DNA of 64,000 bases, taken from the NCBI GenBank assembly GCA_015179125.1, contig WHVA01000084.1, positions 124,001 through 188,000 of the forward strand, given 5' to 3'. Source of the stretch: Gautieria morchelliformis (lineage: Eukaryota; Basidiomycota; Agaricomycetes; Gomphales; Gomphaceae). Shown piece after piece: positions 1 to 10,843 of the stretch (position 1 is its first letter; every line of letters begins with the position of its first letter). Made by a program: the position numbers and the translations under genes. The notes beneath the pieces were generated by a model, which saw only the letters and a program-made list of their open reading frames with translations, did not search any database and was not told the DNA's origin.

Positions 1-294
1 GCACCCAGTCTGTTCAATAGGTTCATTCCTTTATATGTAGCCAAGGTATTGAAGAAGATCACGACCGAGTGTGAAGCCACAGTGGAGGAAACTGAATTTC
101 ACTTCAGGTCTATTGCAAATGGTTATTTCCAGTTCAACGTTGAACAAGGAATGCAAAATGTGACACTAGCGCAGTGGGAAAGGCTGAGAGAAGTGAAGAT
201 GCACACGTTGCAGTATCTGCAGGGGGGCAAAGTGGACAAGATGCTCACAGCAGCTGTCAAAGCTCTGGTGGTATGCCGATGGAAATACGTTTGA
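1..294 (+). CDS. Partial hypothetical protein (C-terminal end)
   Basis: An open frame runs from the first base of the window to a stop at 292-294, about 97 codons, so the start lies outside. The visible part is a mixed, mostly helical-looking sequence with Trp, Cys and charged residues spread evenly, and there is no low-complexity stretch. I do not recognise a family. It ends about 65 bp before the acidic antisense region of chromovirus B begins, so it could be a host gene cut by that element or a further part of the element. Nothing in the sequence decides between these. Confidence 0.3.
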   Translation, partial: APSLFNRFIPLYVAKVLKKITTECEATVEETEFHFRSIANGYFQFNVEQGMQNVTLAQWERLREVKMHTLQYLQGGKVDKMLTAAVKALVVCRWKYV

Positions 295-540
295 AGAAAG
301 TAGGAGCGGCAGATGTAGCATGAGTGGCCTCCCAGATAGCGCAGCTCTGAGAGGGGCGGTTCAATTTGGCTGGGGGTTCGGGAAGTGTGGAGAGGGAAAA
401 GGGAACAGAGGAAAAAGACAAGGAAAAAGAGAAGGAAAAACAGACAGAAGAAAAAGTGGAAGCAGGATCAGGGTCGGGTTCGGATGATGGGGACGAGGAG
501 GATGAGCAGGATGATGGGGGAAAGGATGCAGATGAGGATG

Positions 541-1101
541 TGTTATGATACGATCCGTCGTAAGGTTGACCAAGGTCGGGGACGAAACCCGAGGCAAGGT
601 CCGAGGTTACAGAGCGAGGTTTGGATGGGGAAGTCGGAGAGGGACTTGGCTTCAGCTTATGTGCTGCGCTGACCCTACGCACGAGTCCCAACTTCGGAGG
701 CAAACAAATAAGAGGCGAGGTTTGGCTTAAGAGGCAAGGCTTAGAAACTAGCTAAGGATCGAAGGGATACAATAGTTGATTTTCAGACTGAGGAGTAGGA
801 ATGCATACAAGGGGGTTATATATGGGCGAGGGTGCGAGTCAGGGGCGAACATATTAGTGGAGGTCAGGGCGAGGTCAGGAGACCGAGGTCAGGGCGAGGT
901 AATATACGAATGGTGCGTGATGGAGCGGAATCAGTAACTAAGGGGATACGGGCATGGGATCAAGGTTGGATATGAGCTCAAGCTCGGGATCGGGCTCGGG
1001 CGCGGATAAGGATCATGTGTACTCAGGCACGAATATCACAAGGCTCAGGCTCGGAAGAAGGTTTTACCGGTAAGTAACCGGCCAAAGGCCGGGTCCTTAC
1101 A
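541..1101 (-). repeat. 3' LTR of chromovirus A
   Basis: A 561-bp repeat starting TGTTA and ending TTACA in plus orientation, matching 6268-6822 almost throughout. The 5-bp GGATG lies just outside it at 536-540. The LTR is rich in AGG/CGAGG motifs and holds a TATATA stretch near 829. Confidence 0.93.
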
Positions 1102-1237
1102 GTATCCCCTCCTTATGGCCGAGACCCTCGAGGCCGTAATATGAACAAGGTTCGCCTATCCTCGAATCTAGATCCCGGCCCGATGTTAAGTAGCCAGAAA
1201 GGTGAAGCTTAAATCGTAGCCGAGGTTAGATAAAAGG

Positions 1238-2379
1238 GTGGGTAGGAGGCAGCGAACCCAAGTGCCAACGAATTATGGTGCGCCCCAACCCCTCTTCAAC
1301 TCAGCCGTCGACGAGAACAGCGCGAACAACGTGTTCGACCAGACATTGCTGTCTGAGGAGAACGGAGCCTTGGGTGAGGTTATGCCCGAGGATCGACCCG
1401 AGGTTGGCACATTGCCAATTGATGAGACGGGGGCCATCAACATGCGGCAGCCGTGGCAGGAAGGGCCGAATAGCAAAAAGGTGAGTTGTGAGTAGTATCA
1501 TTTTATTTTGCTGTTTGCTGACTTGAGTAGTACAAGCGAATGCCCTTCGCTTACCACCCGACTGACTTGACCCTATACAGGTACAAGCTCGCTGACGGGG
1601 GTCCTCGAGCGTGGCAGCTCGGGTGAAGCCGAGGCCAGGTGCGCTCGCTGCGAAGAGCGTGATTATACGTGCCTTCGCCAGGTGAGCCTCGACTTCGGCG
1701 TCGCCGACCAGGGGCCTGCGTATGGTGCAGGACACAGTCCTTAGGCTGTAGTATAGCCTAGGCCGTCGCAGCAAGGCGACCCCTGGAAAAGGTCAGGCGG
1801 GTGCCAGGGGCAAGAAGCGAGTGAGGAGCGAGGAGGCCGAGGAAAGAGGCCAAGGTTCAGGACGAGGTCGAGGATGACAACGACTCAAGCGACTGGGTCG
1901 AGCGGAATCTCGAGACGAGGGTAGAGAGGATGGAAGTGAGGATGAGCGAGGAGAAGGGTAAGGGGACAGAGGGAGCGAGGCAGAGTGAGGGGAAGGAAAC
2001 TGAGGTGGAGGAAACCGAGGTGGAAGGTCGGAGGGCGAAGAAAGACAAGAAGGTGAAAAGGTCGGAGTGAAGTGCGGAGATGAGGGAGTTGATAGCGGCA
2101 GTGAGGGACGTGGGACAGAAGGTTGGCGAGGTTGGGGAAAAGGTGTGCAAGTTGTTGGGGGAGTTTAGGGCGGCGAACGATAGGATGAATCGGGCGGATG
2201 TGGAGTTTATGAGGATAAGGAGGAGGCGAAATTATTTGAAGCGGATGCAGGGGGCGAGGGACTTGGCAGATTATAGAGGACATGGAGGTCTGGTGGAGCG
2301 TAGTAGCAGTAGTAATGAGGAGGAGTCAGGCGAGGGTAGCAAGGAGAGTGAGGGAGAGGATATGAGGATGGTGGAGTAA
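1238..2379 (+). other. Antisense open region of chromovirus A, Cys-cluster plus acidic coiled-coil-like tail
   Basis: Between the chromodomain and the 3' LTR the plus strand, opposite to pol, carries protein-like open stretches: an N-terminal piece at 1238-1495, a short Cys-containing piece near 1630-1680 (CARCEERDYTC), and a Glu/Lys/Arg-rich tail at about 1860-2379 with heptad-like hydrophobic spacing. A GT..AG-bounded gap after 1482 could be an intron. The element's Gag is not in its usual place, so this may be a Gag-like or accessory protein made from the opposite strand. It is fossil sequence and not obviously whole. The assignment as protein-coding is inference. I do not recognise a named domain beyond a resemblance to fungal Cys clusters. 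Confidence 0.45.
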
Positions 2380-2508
2380 ACTACTACGAGAATAATGGAA
2401 TTTCTTGGATTTTATCGATTTTTTTTTTGTTTGTTGTTCGTTGTGAGGGGATTTTGTTATCTAGCTACTGGGTTCATGGGGTTAAACAAGGAAATGATCA
2501 TAGAGCAG

Positions 2509-4280
2509 TCAAAGGTCCCGGCTTGTCCGGATACGACTCGTGGAAATCGTGACCAGCTCCGAGGCATGATCAAGCTCGGAAGCGAGGATCCACGAGGTTT
2601 CTTCGTCGGTACCTTCGTAACCAGTCCACCTAACAAGATAGAGTAACTTGCAGCTCTTGCGTCTATTATCGATCTTCGAGTCGAGGATTTCGGAAACCTC
2701 AAACTCGGGTTCGCCGTCGATAACGACTGGGGGCAGAGGCGGCTGAACTCGGTTCGGGATGGTGTTGGGGAGGCTGGTTCGAGCATAGATACGTGGAATA
2801 CTGGATGGACTGAATGCATGTGTTCTGGAAGTTGAAGGGTGAAGGAGTGAGTCCCGCTCGGGAAATGATCTCAAAAGGACCCAAGAACTTCTCGGCGAGC
2901 TTTTTGGTAGGGCGAGTCGTTCTGAAGTACTGTGCCTTCACAAAGGCGAGGGATCCTACTTGAAAATCAGGAGCGGGTTGTGGCGAACATCGCTTGGTAG
3001 GTCTTCTGAGCCTCGAGGATGGCGTGGCGAAGTTCTTGGTGAAGCTCGTCCAGGTCAACCACGAAGTCTCGAGCTCGTGCTGAGGCGAGATCGTGCTCGG
3101 GGTGAACTGCGAGGTTCGGATGGTAACCCTTATTAGCAAAGAAGGGGGATATGCCGGTGGTTGCGCTAGGCGCCTTGTTGTAGGCGAACTCGGCTAGGGG
3201 AAGGAGCGAAGCCCAATTGGACTGCTGATAGTTGCAATATATCCTGAGGTACTGTTCCAAGGTCTGGTTAGCATGCTCGGTTTGACCGTCACCCTCGGGA
3301 TGATATCCCGAGGTGAAATGCAACCGCATGTCCAAGGCTTTCCCTAGGGAACGCCAGAAGTGCGAGACGAACTCGGAACCCCTGTCCGAGGTGACGTGCG
3401 AGGGGACTCCATGCTTGGAAAAGACATGAAGGACGAAGAGATGAGCGAGCTCTTGCGAGGTTATCTTGTCGTGGTTGGAATGAAGATAACCTGCTTAGTG
3501 AAGCGGTCAACAATCACTAGGATGGAGGTGAACTCGGATGAAGGGGGAAGCTGCTCAATGAAATCCATAGAGATGGAATTCCAAGGCTTCTCGGGAACGG
3601 GAAGTTGTTTGAGGAGACCATAGGGTTTGTGACGTTGCGGCTTGCTTCGCATACAAGTGGTGCACGTCTTGCAATACTCCTTGACAAAGGATCTAATCCC
3701 TGGCCAAGTGTAGTCTCGTCGGATCAGCTCCAAGGTCTTGTTGACCCCGAAGTGTCCGAGAGAATGTGGTCGTGCTTGTATTGCAGGATGCGAAGTCGAA
3801 GGTCTTGGGCCGCTGGAACATAGGTTCGGTTGTCAAGCTTGAGAAAACCCTCGGGGTCTGTGGTCCACCTCGGGTCATTAACCAAGCCGAGGTGCGACTT
3901 GGCTATGGGGTCCGAGGGGAGGTTTGCTAGTATGTCAGCTCGGATCTGCTCGGTATCAAGCAGTGAAGCGGCTCAGAGTACGACGGGAGCGAGGTTAGTA
4001 GCTCTAAGGGACGATGCCAGCTGGTGTTGGGTAAACACTGGCCATAGGTTCTGTGGGTTTATGGTGGCATAGTCGCTATTCCCCTCTTTAAGGTAGACGT
4101 CCCATCGTCTAGTGAGGAGTCAGGCTTCGTTCCGAGGCGACCAGGTCGGAAACGTATGGCGAGGTTGAATTGGGACAGGTATTCTGACCACCGAGCTTGT
4201 CGACGGGTCAAGAGCTTCGTTGTTGAAAAGTATTCGAGGTTCTTGTGGTCGGTGATAACGTCGACAGGGTCGCCAGAGCC
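2509..4280 (-). other. Chromovirus A: RNase H tail, integrase and chromodomain part of pol
   Basis: Minus-strand pol downstream of the reverse transcriptase. At 3461-3733 is the integrase N-terminal part, with a YTWPGIRSFV-type stretch and the CKTCTTC pair of the zinc finger, running into the catalytic core (WNSISMDFIEQLP). At 2967-3335 is the rest of the core, with the HPEGDGQTEHANQ motif near the catalytic Glu. At 2509-2874 lies a chromodomain with the aromatic YLVRWTGY core, which in chromoviruses is known to guide integration to modified histone tails. Several breaks are present. Confidence 0.85.
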
Positions 4281-4282
4281 CT

Positions 4283-6215
4283 CTAGGTAGTGTCGCCAGC
4301 GTTGAAAAGCTTCAAAAATGGCGAGGAGCTCCTTGTCGTGAACATCGTAGTTGAGCTCGGTAGAGGTGAATGTGCGGAGTGGAAAGCGACGGGATGAAGT
4401 TCGCCTTCCGAGGTTCGCAGTGATAAGATTGCCGCTAAGGCATAATCTGAAGCATCAGTCTCTACGATTAGCGGAAGGTCAGGAATCCAGTGGGTAAGGA
4501 TAGGAGCGGTAGTGAACGCCCTCTTCAGCAGGTTGAAAGCCTGCCGACAATCCTCGGAAAAGTTCCAAGGGGTACCCTTGCGGGTGAGTCGGGTGAGGGG
4601 AATGGTGATGTCGGAGTAGTTGTGAATGAAACGTCGGTAGAAGTTGGCGAAGCCGAGGAAGGATTGGATGTCGCGAACTTTGCGAGGTTCAGGCCAGTCT
4701 TGAATGACCTTTACCTTGTCGTCCGCCATAGTGAGGCCCTCGGGAGAGAGTATGTAGCCGAGGAATTCAACCGAGTCGCGATGAAACTCGCATTTGTCTT
4801 CTTTGGCGAAGAGGTTGTTGAGTCGCAGTCGTCGCAAGACTTCCTTGACATGTTCAACATGTTTGGAGGGGTCACTGGAGTAGATTAGAATGTCATCCAA
4901 GTATACCACCACACAAACGTCCAAAAGGTCGGCGAAAATCTCGTTCATGAATCTCTGGAAAGCAGCAGGGCCGTTAGTGAGACCAAATGGCATAACCAAC
5001 CATTCAAAAGACCCATAGCGAGTCCTGAAGGCGGTTTTCCATTCGTCACCCTCGGCCACCCGTACGAGGTGGTAAGCGTGACGAAGGTCAATCTTCGTAT
5101 AGATGCGAGCATTCTTTGGAGCATCAAGTAAGTCAGCAATCAATGGCAATGGATACCGATCCTTTTTCGAGATTTTGTTTAAACCTCGGAAGTCAACGCA
5201 CAACCGAAGTGAGCCATCTTTTTTGCGAACAAACAATACCTTGCACCATGAGGCGAGCGTGAAGGTCGGATGAAACCGATGTTCAAGTGTTCGTCAATGA
5301 ACTCGCGAAGTGCTTTGAGTTCGGAAGCCGAGAGGGAGTAGATTGGACCGATAGGTGGCGAGGTCCCTTCTTCGAGGTTGATTTTGATATCATGGGGTCG
5401 GTGGGGAGCTAGAGTGTCAGCGCGTGCTTTACTGAACACATCTGCAAATTCGTGATATACTTCGGGAACATGTTTCTTAACATTCTCAGAAAGCTCGGAG
5501 GAACCTTCTCCCGATGTTGCCCCTCTGGCGAGGAGCTCAGGCGAAGCCAGATTGAGCTGAAACACTTCGGACCCTTCCAATCTAGACGCGCGCATGAAAG
5601 CGGGTGCATTGATTAGGGAAACGAGCGGTGCTTGCAACTTCGGAGGCGAGGTCGGAGGCGGGGGCGAAGATGCCGTAGGCGAGGTCGAAGTCGTAGCCGA
5701 AGCTGAGCGGGCTGACGTCGCCGTGGTCGCTGGAGTCGTTGTTAGGTCAATGGTATTGAAAGTAATACTGCCCAATACCCAGTCAATCGACGGATTGTGG
5801 TGGGTGAGCCAGTTGTGGCCAAGTACCATCGAGCAACTCAAGTCGAGCGAGGTTACGTAGAAGGTAACCCATTGTTGTTCGCCGGTCGGAAAGCAGATAC
5901 AGAGGTCTAGAGCTTGGGTAATGGTAGTGTTAGAAATACCATCAAATAGTTTCAAGGGTATAGGAGAGACAGGATAAGCAGGCATAGAGTACTTCTGGAC
6001 AAATCTGGATTCAATAAAACAATCGGAAGACCCGCAGTCAACTAATGCAACAAAAGCGACGTTTGGGAGCGAAGGCGAGGTTAGATCTACATTAAGGGAA
6101 TATTTGGACAATGAATGAGAAGCGGCACTGAGTCTGAGCACACGGCTGAGGTTACCACAATCCTTGGATCGTGTGGTTCCGAGGTTGCTACCTATTTTTT
6201 CACCTCCGTAATGGA
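4283..6215 (-). other. Chromovirus A: protease, reverse transcriptase and RNase H part of pol
   Basis: The minus-strand region begins almost directly at the 5' LTR. The protease lies at about 6060-5740 (VDCGSSDCFIESRF, then GHNWLTHHNP). The reverse transcriptase follows, with [12 protein letters not shown] and the YLDDILIYS catalytic box, and RNase H begins with [12 protein letters not shown]. This order (PR-RT-RH-IN-chromodomain) defines the Ty3/gypsy chromovirus group. Breaks exist but the domains are easy to read. Confidence 0.9.
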
Positions 6216-6267
6216 GGCCGAAGTCCCCTCGTTGGTGATACGTAGGGTGTAAGCAGTCTGAAAATAC

Positions 6268-6822
6268 TGTTACGATACGATCCGTCATAAGGTTGACCGA
6301 GGTCGGGGACGAAACCCGAGGCAAGGTCCGAGGTTACAGAGCGAGGTTTGGATGGGGAAGTCGGAGAGGGACTTGGCTTCAGCTTATGTGCTGCGCCGAC
6401 CCTACGCACGAGTCCCAACTTCGGAGGCAAACAAATAAGAGGCGAGGTTTGGCTTAAGAGGCAAGGCTTAGAAACTAGCTAAGGATCGAAGGGATACAAT
6501 AGTTGATTTTCAGACTGAGGAGTAGGAATGCATACAAGGGGGTTATATATGGGCGAGGGTGCGAGTCAGGGGCGAACATATTAGTGGAGGTCAGGGCGAG
6601 GTCAGGAGACCGAGGTCAGGGCGAGGTAATATACGAATGATGCATGATGGAGCGGAATCAGTAACTAAGGGGATACGGGCATGGGATCAAGGTCGGATAT
6701 GAGCTCAAGCTCGGGCTCGGGCGCGGATAAAGATCATGTGTACTCGGGCACAAATATCACAAGGCTCGGGCTCGGAAGAAGGTTTTACCGGTAAGTAACC
6801 GGCCAAAGGCAGGGTCCTTACA
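6268..6822 (-). repeat. 5' LTR of chromovirus A
   Basis: A 555-bp partner of the repeat at 541-1101, also with TG..CA ends, followed by the second GGATG at 6823-6827. It is 6 bp shorter than the left LTR because of one indel in a CTCGGG-rich stretch. Confidence 0.93.
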
Positions 6823-7120
6823 GGATGCTACAATGGAGCATAATTAAACTACTGTTTTTTCAGGTTTTCTATCTTAATGTGAATCTTTTTTCCTGGTGCT
6901 TTTTGTTTTGGAATTGGGATCAGGGACAAAGAGAGAGGAAAGCTGAGAACTACAAGCGTAGCTTATTCAGCAAAACGGCTGAGATAAAATATAGCAAAAG
7001 GAGCGTTGTGTCTAACTAAGAAAGTGACTGTTAAATGAGTGAAAGGAAACGGGAGAGCCGAAGCTCAGGTTCAAGGAACCCATGGTCCAGGCTTGGCAGG
7101 GTAGGCCAAGTGAAAGTCGG

Positions 7121-9619
7121 TCACGATCTTGGCCATGTGGCTGAGCTCAGTTGCAAGGACCCATGACATCTCTTCATCGGTACCTTCATAACCAGCCCAA
7201 CAGACAAGGTACAGGAGGTTACAGGGTCTATGGCATCAGTTGATCTTTGAATCAAGAATCTCAGAAATCTCATACTCTGTCTTGCCGTCGATATTGACTG
7301 GAGGTGCAGAGACTGAACTTGGTTCGGAATGGTATTTGGGATTGCAGGTTCGAGCATGGAGACATGAAAGACCGGGTGGACTGCCCAAAGGTTATCTGGC
7401 AGGCATAGAATGTAAGCTCAGGATCTGGCCTGGCCAATAATCTCAAAGGGACTGAGGTACTTCTCAGCCAGTTTCTTCGAGGGCTGGGTTGTCTGGAAGA
7501 ACTGCGCTTTTACAAACGCGGAGGATCCTATCGTGAACTCAGGAGCGGGAGCGCGACCCACGTCGGCCGAGACCTGATACTGAGATTGAGCGGATTTAAT
7601 TTGCTCTTTCAAGGCAGCATGAAGCTGGTCAAGGTCAACTGTGAAGTCTCAGGCTTGGGAGGATGCAAGGTCCCATTCAGGGTGAACCTCGAGGTTCGGG
7701 TTGTATCCCTTGTTGGCAAAGAAGGGTGAGATGCCGGTAGTTGCACTGGGAGCATTGTTGTATGCAAACTCGGCGAGTGGTAGCAACTCGGACCAATTGT
7801 CCTGTTGATAATTGCAATACACACAAAGATACCGTTCCAGAGTTTGGCTGACATGTTCGGTTTGACCATCGCCTTCGGGATGATATCCCGAGGTGAAATG
7901 CAGTTTCATGCCGAGAGCCTTACCCAGGGAACGGAAAAAGTGCGAGACAAATTCCGAACCTCGGCCAGATGTCACATGACTAAGGACACCATGTTTTGAG
8001 AAAACATGCAAGACGAACAGGCAGGCGAGGTCTGCAGTTGTGACCGTGTCGTAGGTTGGGATGAATATCCTCTGCTTGGTTAAGTGGCAAACTACTACAA
8101 GGATTGCTGTTTTGGAACCCTTCAAGACTTTGGTGTTAGAGCTAACACCTTGGTCTATCAGAACGTGTCGTATACGAAACTGCAAGAATATTAGACACTA
8201 CTGGCATAATGAATAACAAACTATTAGTTTGTAGGTTCAAGGACGACTATCGGGGTCCAAGTATTCCAAAAAGAGAGGAATGGCTTTCGCAGGAGAGTTT
8301 GTAAGTGGGCTGACCCGATTAACGTCAACGCACTGCAATAAACGAGTGACCAGTTTTTGGGTAGTGACTTGTGAAAGTCTCTGAACAGGAAAATCGACTG
8401 ATCAGATCGTCTCGGGTATTGGAGTGCTAATTGGCAAGAAAATCGTTGACAACCTCACTCTGCAGAATTTCACCTAGAGGGTTAGTCTGGGTGGCTAAGT
8501 AGAAAAGCAACTACTTAACTGAGAATTAATACACTAAGCAAGTGTAATAACCCTAGCTGGGGTTAGCAGCCTGGTAAGCTGTGCAAGCTTGGCAAGTCAC
8601 GCAAGGTGCATTGGATAGAAGATGGTAGATTGGCTGATGAAAAGGCAGGCAAAAGGGCCTCCTTTTATATTGTAATGTACATGAGCTTAGTAAGCAGGTA
8701 GAACCTTCTATCTATTATTGGAATGGGGGGAGCAGGTTGTGGAAGCTGGAAGAAAGTATAGGAAGGTTCTGGGTGTTTCCAGATGACTCACAGTGTTTCC
8801 TACCAATCACAGCTTTATTTGTCAGGAATGACTCACTGATCAGAGTCATGTGACTTGGCACAGCTTGGTTGAGTTATGTACTCCTGACTCTCCAAGATGT
8901 GCCTGGTTTGGTTGAGTCACTGAGGCTGTACCTTCAGTTATGACTTTGGCACTCAGAGGCTTAGTAAGCAAACCTGAGCCAATTAGTGCTCTGTAGCCAC
9001 AATAACCAAGGGCACAAATTAGCACTGCCTTGCACAGCCTGATACAGCCTTGTTGTCATGACTGACCAAGATCCCCACTGTTTGGTTCAGCCAAACAGGC
9101 TGCATAGTTGCTATGGCTGCATATAGCAACAGATTGAGGCTCAGCTGGAATTACTGGGAGAGCCATCCTGCCGGACTTGTGGGCGCTTGAGTGACCGGTA
9201 AGTCCGAAATTAAGGTACCGCCGAGGTGGCCGGCGGAGTTTGAAATGGAAAGTCCGTGACAGAGTTGTGGGTGCAAATGGACACAACTCTGCAATAGCAG
9301 AAATAAGGCAGTTTGGGCCAAATAAATTGCGGAAAAATATGGAAAAATGGGGGAACGATGGAGGGATGTTTGAAATACTCCCACAATTTCTTATAGCTTC
9401 GTGTATATGCTATAACTTGTGAAAAACCGGAAATACACCAGTATGAGCCCTTTGTAGCTGGTTGAACAGCTGATTCCCCAACAATTGCAGTGAATCCCGA
9501 AGACACCGGCAACTGCTCAATGAAATCCATGGAGATGGAATTCCAAGGTTGCTTGGGTATCGGAAGCTGCTGCAGGGAGCCGTAAGGCTGATGACGCTGT
9601 GACTTTGAATGCAAACAAG
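7121..9619 (-). other. Chromovirus B: chromodomain and integrase remnants, split by C
   Basis: From 7121 to 8107 the minus strand reads a decayed chromodomain and most of an integrase core (CHLTKQRIFIPTYDT, YHPEGDGQTEHVSQ, FAYNNAPSATTGISPF). The remaining integrase start lies beyond the solo LTR C at 9484-9619 (SKSQRHQPYGSLQQLP). The sequence is clearly related to element A but well diverged from it. Fossil with several breaks. Confidence 0.8.
8108..9483 (+). mobile_element. Solo LTR C (1376 bp)
   Basis: A block starting TGTTTTGGAACCC and ending CCCCAACA, flanked by the perfect 5-bp repeat ATTGC (8103-8107 and 9484-9488). It interrupts the integrase of element B, and B's sequence is continuous once it is removed. 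It contains no protein domain. A TATA-like stretch (TTTTATATTG) lies near 8664. Start, length and internal layout match element D at 45695-47119, so both are solo LTRs of one family with LTRs of about 1.4 kb. Confidence 0.85.
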
Positions 9620-10290
9620 TTACGTATCGAGATTTCCGCAAGTCGGAACTGTAAAGGACAATGGCTTCAACTTATATGTTGCTCCCCCAATGAACTATCG
9701 TCCTAAGTATTTCGGAACGCAGGTCGGAAGTCAGAAAGTATCGAGCTAAAACAGAAGTCAGAACCTGAGTCGGAACTGAGTCGAAAGGCAGAAGGTGGAA
9801 ATGTGGAAGGTGGAAAGGCGGAAAGGCGGAGGTCTTGCTAAACTTGCTGTGCTAAGAACAGGAGATAGAGTGAAGGAAATCAAGTATTGAAGGTGATTAT
9901 CTGATTGCAGAATAACAGAGATACATGAGAGGCTTTTATACAAAGAGCTGAGACAACATGTAATGGTGTAGTACTAAGCAAATTCTGGAGAGAGCGGAAG
10001 TCAGATAGACATACAGGGTAACTAACTAATTGGGAACAAGGGGACTACAAAGGGGGTTCAGGGCAGGGTAAAACAATGGCAAAAGAACAAGGGGTCTGAA
10101 AACATATCTGACAACAAAACTACAAGGAGGACCAGACCTAAGGTCTTGCTGTACTAAGAGTTGGGTCCGGTGGGTCTGAGTAATAGAGTCGAAAGAACAA
10201 TGGAATAAAACAAGGGGCGGCAATGTCAGAACTATCGGAGGGTTGGAACGTGAGCAGAACTGAGTGTCGGAAGTCGGAACTGCATGGTCG
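9620..10290 (-). repeat. LTR-like block of chromovirus B
   Basis: The block carries the same landmarks as the LTR of A in the same order and orientation: a TTACG..TCGAGA start, the GGCTTCAACTTATATG stretch, many GGTCGGAA/GAAGTCGG repeats, then a TATA-like stretch (GGCTTTTATAC) near 9933. It joins directly to an integrase remnant, so an internal deletion has brought integrase and LTR together. It probably ends with CGCAACA near 10290. Both borders are approximate. Confidence 0.55.
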
Positions 10291-10843
10291 CAACACTAGT
10301 ATACCTGCTTATGCTGATGACAACTTCTTCATGGCCATCGAAGGCACCTTTGATGACTGCAACAACATGCTGAATGACATGCTTGATTAGCAGACAGCAT
10401 GGTCGACCGCTCACAGCTCGCAAGCAGAGCTTTCTAAATTCCAATGCTTGAGGCTCATGAGACGTAAGGACATGATACGTGCTGACTTTACCCACAGGCC
10501 AACTCAGCACATCATCAAATGTGTGCCTGAGGCATGCCTGCTTGGAGTACAGATCAACCAAGAGCTCAGATGGAACCCACATGTACAACAAGTGGTACAG
10601 AAAGCGAAAAATCTCCTTGCAGTCAACAGACTCACACGGCCTTCCTTCGGCCTACCGGAGCACCACACCCGACGACCTTACACAGCTATGGTGCTGCCCA
10701 AGCTCGAGTATGCACTCCTGGTCTGGTACACCCCCCTCTACAAGAACCCCAGGTCGGGCCAACACTTAGGATCGGTGGGACACACCAAGGCCCTAGAAAA
10801 GGTACAAAGACTAGGCTGTATACTAATCACTGCCAGTGATTAG
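10291..10843 (+). pseudogene. Non-LTR retrotransposon (LINE) reverse transcriptase fragment
   Basis: A plus-strand frame opens with PAYADDNFFMA, the Y-A-D-D box of LINE reverse transcriptases. It continues into a thumb-like region (HIIKCVPEACLLGVQINQ, then WNPHVQQVVQKAKNLL) and ends with ALEKVQRLGCILITAS, a typical LINE end-of-RT motif. One in-frame TAG at about 10387-10389 interrupts it. Everything upstream of the catalytic box is missing because the fragment begins where the LTR of B ends, so B may have inserted into this LINE. It resembles Tad/I-like fungal LINEs, but the clade is uncertain. Confidence 0.7.

Larger units (their letters stand above)
541..6822 (-). mobile_element. Ty3/gypsy chromovirus A, nearly whole LTR retrotransposon
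   Basis: A 6.28-kb element reading on the minus strand. It is bounded by two direct LTRs (541-1101 and 6268-6822) and a perfect 5-bp target duplication, GGATG, at 536-540 and 6823-6827. Parts in element order are the 5' LTR, protease, reverse transcriptase, RNase H, zinc-binding integrase, chromodomain, an antisense open region and the 3' LTR. By eye the LTRs differ by about 12 substitutions and one 6-bp indel in 555 bp (about 2%), which suggests a fairly young insertion. The coding region looks largely preserved but carries several breaks. There is no room for a Gag between the 5' LTR and the protease. Confidence 0.92.
300..10290 (-). mobile_element. Ty3/gypsy chromovirus B, old and broken, split by A and C
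   Basis: Pieces of one minus-strand chromodomain gypsy element flank and enclose the younger element A. On the left (about 360-540) is an acidic, Lys/Glu-rich antisense tail like that of A. On the right are chromodomain and integrase pieces (7121-8107 and 9484-9619) and an LTR-like block (9620-10290). The protease, reverse transcriptase and RNase H part is absent, so B is internally deleted as well as interrupted. Its left LTR is not in the window. It is a fossil with many breaks and older than both insertions it carries. The left limit is approximate. Confidence 0.7.

Noticed and set aside
257-703. 148-aa minus-strand frame at the left of element A
   Set aside because: It is mostly LTR sequence plus the reverse of an acidic tail. 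The same frame appears in the other LTR at 6200-6430.
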